Positions 60,151-64,000 of a stretch of DNA of 64,000 bases are shown piece by piece. The DNA is from JACMLX01 sp040384325. Its GTDB lineage: Bacteria > Gemmatimonadota > Gemmatimonadetes > Gemmatimonadales > Gemmatimonadaceae. Where the stretch lies: assembly GCA_040384325.1 (NCBI GenBank), contig JAZKJL010000006.1, positions 372,001-436,000 on the forward strand, in the 5' to 3' direction. The notes beneath the pieces are model-generated. The model was given only the letters and a program-made list of their open reading frames with translations. It did no database searches and was not told the DNA's origin. A program made the position numbers and the translations under genes. Within the stretch, counting starts at the first letter, position 1; each line of letters starts with the position of its first letter.

Positions 60151-62250
60151 ATGCGCCGACTTACCCTCTGCACCGCCCTGCTCGCAGCCGCCCCCGTGGC
60201 CGCCCAGCAGCGTCCCGATTCCGCCGCCACGCTGCCGCAGGTGACCGTCTCGGCGACCCGCACCGTGACCCCGTTGCTGCGCGCGCCACTGGCCGTGTCG
60301 CAGGTGGGTGTGGAGCGGCTGCGCAGCACTGCCGGCATCGGACTCGCCGATGCGCTTCAAGGCATCCCGGGCGTGATGGCGATGTCGCGCGCCGGTGGCG
60401 TGGACACGCGCATCACGATTCGCGGCTTCGGTGCCCGCGGCGCCGGTGATCGCAGCAACGCCGCCACCATGCGCGGCATCCGCGTGATGGTGGATGGCAT
60501 CCCGGAAACGGAGCCGGACGGCCGCACCAGTCTCGACATCATCGACCTCGCCACCGTCAGCGGAATCGACGTGGTGCGGTCGAACGCGTCGGCGATCTGG
60601 GGCAACGCGGCCGGTGGCGTGATCGCCATCAGCACCACGCCGCAGGCGGGCAACCTGTTCGACCTGCGCACGATGGGCGGCAGCTTCGGGCTCCGGCGGG
60701 TGGTGGCGCAGACCAGCACCGGCCGCGGTGAGTCGCGCGCCTACGCCAGCCTGTCGCACACCGAGTCGGACGGATGGCGACAGAACTCCGCCGGTCAGCG
60801 CTCGCTGCTCAACGCCGGCCTCGTCTCGCCGCTCGGCACGCGCACGCGCATCGCGCTGCGCCTGGCGGCGAGCCAGAATGACTTCGGCATCCCCGGTCCG
60901 CTCACCTTCGCCGACGCGGTGGCCAACCCGCAGGCCGCCAACGCGACCTACAACACGCGCCGCGAACGCCGCGAGAACCAGGTGATCCGCTTCGGCACCA
61001 CGCTCGATCGTTCGATCGGCAGCACCGGCACGCTGTCGCTGATGTCGTACGTGACGCCGAAGACGCTGATCCGCTCGGAGCGCAATACCTGGCGCAAGTT
61101 CGAGCGCGTGCATGGCGGCGGCGGCATCAACTATCGCCAGCCGCTGGGCGCGCACGCATTGCTCGTTGGTGCGGACATCCAGCACCAGGACGGCCCGGCG
61201 CGATTCTGGTCGCTCTCGGCCACCGGTGACAAGGGCACCACGCTGCAGCAGGACAAGAACGAACGCGCCATCACCGCCGGCGTCTTCGTGCAGGACGAGT
61301 GGAATGCGACGCCGAGGCTGACCTTCAACCTTGGCGCCCGTCTCGATGGGCTGCGGTATGGGCTCACCGACCGCATCACGCCGAAACTCAGCGCCACCCG
61401 CAATTACTCGCAGGTGTCGCCGAAGCTTGGCGCGGCGTATCGCCTGTCGCCGAACAACATGTTCTACGCCAACGTCGGCGCAGGTGTCGAGACGCCGGCC
61501 GGCAACGAGACCGATCCCGCCAGCACCTTCGGCCAGGACACGGTGACGGGCATCAGTCCGATCCTGAATCCCATCCGCTCGCTGACCTACGAAGTCGGCA
61601 CGCGGCATGTGATCACCGACGTCAATCCGGGACTGGTGGCCATCCGCTACGAGGCGGCGGCCTACAACACGGAAGTGCGCGACGAACTGGTGCCGTATCG
61701 CGGCGGTCGCTTCTACTTCAGCGCCGGTCGCGCGCGTCGTCAGGGTGTGGAAGTGGGCGGTGAGATCGAGTTCCAGCAGGGCTTCGCGGTGCGCAGCACC
61801 GCCACGCTGAGCCGCAACGAGTACCTGCAGTACACGGTGGACTCGGTGCATTACGGCAAGCCCGGCGCCGTTGCCGACTACGCGGGCAACGCGATGGTCG
61901 GCGTGCCGCGCGCGATGGGACAGTTCGGTGCGCGCTGGGATGCCGGTGCCTCGCCGTTCCGCCTCGACGCCGAGATGCAATACACCGGCAGCTACATGCT
62001 GAACGATGCCAACACGGTGGAATTGCCGTCGGCCACGGTGTTCAATGCCACGCTCTCGATGCGCCGTCCGGCGCCACTGTTCGCGCGCATCGGCATCACC
62101 GGCTTCGTGCGCGTCGAGAACCTGCTCGATCGCCGCTTCATGACGTCGGGGTTCCTCAATCCCGATGTCGTCGCCGGGCAGCCGGTGGCTTACGAGCCCG
62201 GGTTGCCGCGGGCGATCATCGTCTCGCTGGGGCTGGTGCGGCTGCCCTGA
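60151..62250 (+). CDS. TonB-dependent outer membrane receptor
   Basis: A 699-residue receptor with a signal peptide cleaved after VAAQ. The plug domain (about 30-160) has LPQVTVSATR, IPGVMAMSRAGGVDTRITIRG and SNASAIWGNAAGGVIAIST; the rest is the 22-strand barrel, ending LGLVRLP. It resembles FecA/siderophore-type receptors (TonB-energised uptake of iron chelates); the ligand is unknown. No signalling N-terminal domain. The ATG at 60151 is preceded by GGGC only; no FUR box recognised upstream. Confidence 0.9.
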   Translation: MRRLTLCTALLAAAPVAAQQRPDSAATLPQVTVSATRTVTPLLRAPLAVSQVGVERLRSTAGIGLADALQGIPGVMAMSRAGGVDTRITIRGFGARGAGDRSNAATMRGIRVMVDGIPETEPDGRTSLDIIDLATVSGIDVVRSNASAIWGNAAGGVIAISTTPQAGNLFDLRTMGGSFGLRRVVAQTSTGRGESRAYASLSHTESDGWRQNSAGQRSLLNAGLVSPLGTRTRIALRLAASQNDFGIPGPLTFADAVANPQAANATYNTRRERRENQVIRFGTTLDRSIGSTGTLSLMSYVTPKTLIRSERNTWRKFERVHGGGGINYRQPLGAHALLVGADIQHQDGPARFWSLSATGDKGTTLQQDKNERAITAGVFVQDEWNATPRLTFNLGARLDGLRYGLTDRITPKLSATRNYSQVSPKLGAAYRLSPNNMFYANVGAGVETPAGNETDPASTFGQDTVTGISPILNPIRSLTYEVGTRHVITDVNPGLVAIRYEAAAYNTEVRDELVPYRGGRFYFSAGRARRQGVEVGGEIEFQQGFAVRSTATLSRNEYLQYTVDSVHYGKPGAVADYAGNAMVGVPRAMGQFGARWDAGASPFRLDAEMQYTGSYMLNDANTVELPSATVFNATLSMRRPAPLFARIGITGFVRVENLLDRRFMTSGFLNPDVVAGQPVAYEPGLPRAIIVSLGLVRLP

Positions 62251-62325
62251 CGGGCATCGCACGATTCGGGAGGCGCGCACGCCGGGCGACGACGATCATC
62301 AGGCTTCACCGACTTGGAGATCCTG

Positions 62326-63273
62326 ATGACCGCTGCCACCTTGCTGGACATGCCGCTGCTGGAGACCGTTCCGATCGAGCAGACCCGCGCCGAGGCCGCC
62401 GTGCTGCGTGCACGCGCGCTGCTGGACGACGCGGTATCGCAGGGCCGCGAAGGCCGCATCCCGCTGCAGGAGCTGGCGGACGCGGTGGGCATGAGCGCCG
62501 CGCACCTGCAGCGGCTCTTCACCGCGATCGTGGGTTCATCGCCGTCGAACTACCTGCGCGGCCGTCGCGCCGACCAGTTCCGTCGCGCGTTGAAGGACGC
62601 ACAGACGGTGAGCGCGGCCAGCTTCGATGCCGGCTACGCCGCATCCAGCCGCGCCTACGCCGATGCCACGCGTCACCTCGGCATGACGCCGTCCACCTAT
62701 CGGCGTGGCGGTGAAGGTGTGACGATCCGCTGGGCCGCCAGCGACACGCCACTCGGCCGCCTCGTGATCGGCGCCACCGAGCTCGGTCTGTGCTGGGTAT
62801 CGCTGGCGGCCAGCGACGCCACGCTGGTGTCGGAGCTGCGCGACGAGTTTCCGCGCGCCACCATCGAGCCGGGACGTGATGCCACGCTGGATGCGATGCT
62901 GCAGGCGGTGGTGGCGCGGCTGCAGGGTGAGCGCAGTGCACCCGACGTCGCGATCGACCTGCAGGTGACGGCGTTCCAGCAGCGTGTGCTGGACGCGCTG
63001 ATCGCGATCCCGTTCGGCGAGACGCGCAGCTACGCGCAGATCGCGGCGGCCATCGGTAAGCCGGGGGCAGCACGCGCGGTGGCCAACGTCTGCGCGACGA
63101 ATCGGGTGGCGGTGGTGATTCCCTGTCACCGCGTCATCCACTCCGATGGCTCGATGAGTGGGTATCGGTGGGGCAACCCGATCAAGAAGGCCCTGCTGCA
63201 GGCGGAAGGCGCCACGCTGCCCACCGGTGATGGTGCGGCCCCTGCCGCGGTGCGCCGGCGTCGCGCGTCGTGA
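62326..63273 (+). CDS. Ada-like protein: AraC helix-turn-helix fused to O6-methylguanine-DNA methyltransferase
   Basis: A 315-residue fusion. Residues about 25-130 are an AraC-type DNA-binding domain (LQELADAVGMSAAHLQRLFT then RAYADATRHLGMTPSTYRRG). Residues about 135-300 are the MGMT domain with the active site PCHRVI (Cys267), which takes the methyl from O6-methylguanine. The Ada N-terminal zinc domain that senses methylphosphotriesters is missing. The ATG at 62326 is preceded by GGAG; the frame continues back to a TTG. Its stop overlaps the next gene, alkA (GTGA). Probably an alkylation-response activator and repair enzyme. Confidence 0.92.
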   Translation: MTAATLLDMPLLETVPIEQTRAEAAVLRARALLDDAVSQGREGRIPLQELADAVGMSAAHLQRLFTAIVGSSPSNYLRGRRADQFRRALKDAQTVSAASFDAGYAASSRAYADATRHLGMTPSTYRRGGEGVTIRWAASDTPLGRLVIGATELGLCWVSLAASDATLVSELRDEFPRATIEPGRDATLDAMLQAVVARLQGERSAPDVAIDLQVTAFQQRVLDALIAIPFGETRSYAQIAAAIGKPGAARAVANVCATNRVAVVIPCHRVIHSDGSMSGYRWGNPIKKALLQAEGATLPTGDGAAPAAVRRRRAS

Positions 63274-64000
63274 GCGTGGCGCCAGCCTGGTCGCGCCGCG
63301 TCCGGATCGCACTGCCGCCGGACGTGGACGTGCGCTGGACGCTGCGATACCTGGTGGTGCGGACGGTGGATGCGCTGGAGCGCGTGCACGGCGATCGCTA
63401 CCTGCGCAGCGTGCGTCAGCACGGCACCGGTGTACACCTGCTGCTCGACCTGCAGCATGACGCGAGCGCGCACCTGTTGCTGGCGCGCACCCGTCCAGCG
63501 CTGCCGGCCGCGGAGATCACGGCGCTGGTGCGTCGCAGCTTCGACCTCGACACCGATCTCGATGCCTTCCGCGCCGTCGCACAGCGCGACGCATTGCTGG
63601 CGCCGTTGCTGCGCGCACGGCCGTTCCTCCGTCTGCCGCAGTTGCTCGATCCGTTCGAGGGACTGATCCGCGCCGTGCTGGGGCAGCAGGTGAGCGTGGT
63701 CGGCGCCAGCACGATGACCGATCGCCTGGTGCGCGCCTTCGGTCTCCCGTTGCCGCCGGTGGAGGGCGAGTTGCCGTTGTTCGGCTTCCCGTCGCCGCAA
63801 TGCATGGCCGACGCGGGTGCCGATACGCTGCGCACCATCGGGCTCACCACCGCCAAGGCGGCCACGCTGCACACCGTCTCGGTGGCGGTGGCGACGGGAC
63901 AGGTGGATCTCGATGCACTGCGAGGCGCACCCACCGAGCAGGCCGAAGCCACACTGGTGGCGCTGCCCGGCATCGGTCCGTGGACGGCGCACTACGTGCG
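63270..64000 (+). CDS. alkA: 3-methyladenine DNA glycosylase 2, cut by window end
   Basis: The frame starting with GTG at 63270, overlapping the ada-like stop by four bases, is open to the end of the window (243 codons). Residues 1-70 look like the AlkA N-terminal beta domain. The helical part includes RPFLRLPQLLDPFEGLIRAVLGQQ and the helix-hairpin-helix VALPGIGPWTAHYV, which precedes the catalytic Asp segment, beyond the window. It removes alkylated purines from DNA. Together with the ada-like gene it forms an adaptive-response operon. Confidence 0.9.
   Translation, partial: MSVAPAWSRRVRIALPPDVDVRWTLRYLVVRTVDALERVHGDRYLRSVRQHGTGVHLLLDLQHDASAHLLLARTRPALPAAEITALVRRSFDLDTDLDAFRAVAQRDALLAPLLRARPFLRLPQLLDPFEGLIRAVLGQQVSVVGASTMTDRLVRAFGLPLPPVEGELPLFGFPSPQCMADAGADTLRTIGLTTAKAATLHTVSVAVATGQVDLDALRGAPTEQAEATLVALPGIGPWTAHYV

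Noticed and set aside
60124..62280. A 718-codon minus-strand frame
   Set aside because: Antisense to the TonB receptor gene, which has a signal peptide, plug and barrel; the minus frame has no domain.
1..64000. tRNA and rRNA genes
   Set aside because: No T-loop-like GGTTCGAATCC pattern with a matching acceptor stem, and no rRNA-like conserved segments were seen by eye; a covariance search would be needed to exclude them.

Overview
The window is a high-GC chromosomal segment of a Gram-negative, aerobic bacterium. The two-membrane envelope shows in LptF/LptG, MlaE/MlaD, a TonB-dependent receptor, type IV pilus motors and many secreted or lipoprotein peptidases. Aerobic respiration shows in heme O and heme A synthases. 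The mix of pilB-pilT-pilC, lptF-lptG-mlaE-mlaD, many signal-peptide peptidases and DUF4394-type lipoproteins fits Gemmatimonadota best. That placement is inferred from gene content only; no rRNA or tRNA gene was seen.

Layout. 1-7.5 kb: envelope proteins, an alpha/beta hydrolase, the ctaA-ctaB heme pair with a small membrane protein, an APC permease and a short MscL. Three intergenic gaps here hold long imperfect inverted repeats with a 16-bp internal period. 7.5-12.1 kb: lptF-lptG-mlaE-mlaD operon on the minus strand, largely start/stop-overlapped. 12.2-18.3 kb: an M28 peptidase, a ComEA-like protein and pilB-pilT-pilC.

18,341-26,984 is the standout: an 8.6-kb mobile element. It has IS21-like terminal inverted repeats (19-bp units, three copies left and two right) and is flanked by a 6-bp target duplication GCGGGC. 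It sits between pilC and what looks like pilC's own terminator (27,044). It has no intact transposase, only an istA fragment. Its cargo is an unknown protein, an XRE-ImmA/IrrE regulator and an HEPN/RES-N plus RES-domain toxin in tandem; a lipoprotein; a two-gene cassette with a possible papain-like protein; and a frameshifted duplicate of the RES gene's 3' end. The three-gene block looks like a toxin-antitoxin or defence module of a composition I do not recognise.

27-41 kb: mostly secreted or cell-surface functions (trypsin-like protease, gluzincin-like protease, amidohydrolase, seven-repeat secreted protein, DUF4394 lipoprotein, prolyl oligopeptidase) plus dodecin and an NmrA-like reductase. 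41.7-48.6 kb: prephenate dehydratase, an ECF sigma / anti-sigma / CpxP-like operon, and divergently a TerY (vWA)-PP2C-kinase triad with a fourth membrane-protein gene. 48.5-57 kb: cupredoxin, cysE-cysK, TPR protein, sugar-related oxidoreductase and isomerase, GNAT, FMN reductase, DinB, M20 amidohydrolase. 57-64 kb: divergent hxlR/aldo-keto reductase, an HtrA-like protein without its catalytic His and Ser next to a LuxR regulator, a TonB receptor, and an ada-like/alkA DNA alkylation-repair operon cut by the window end.
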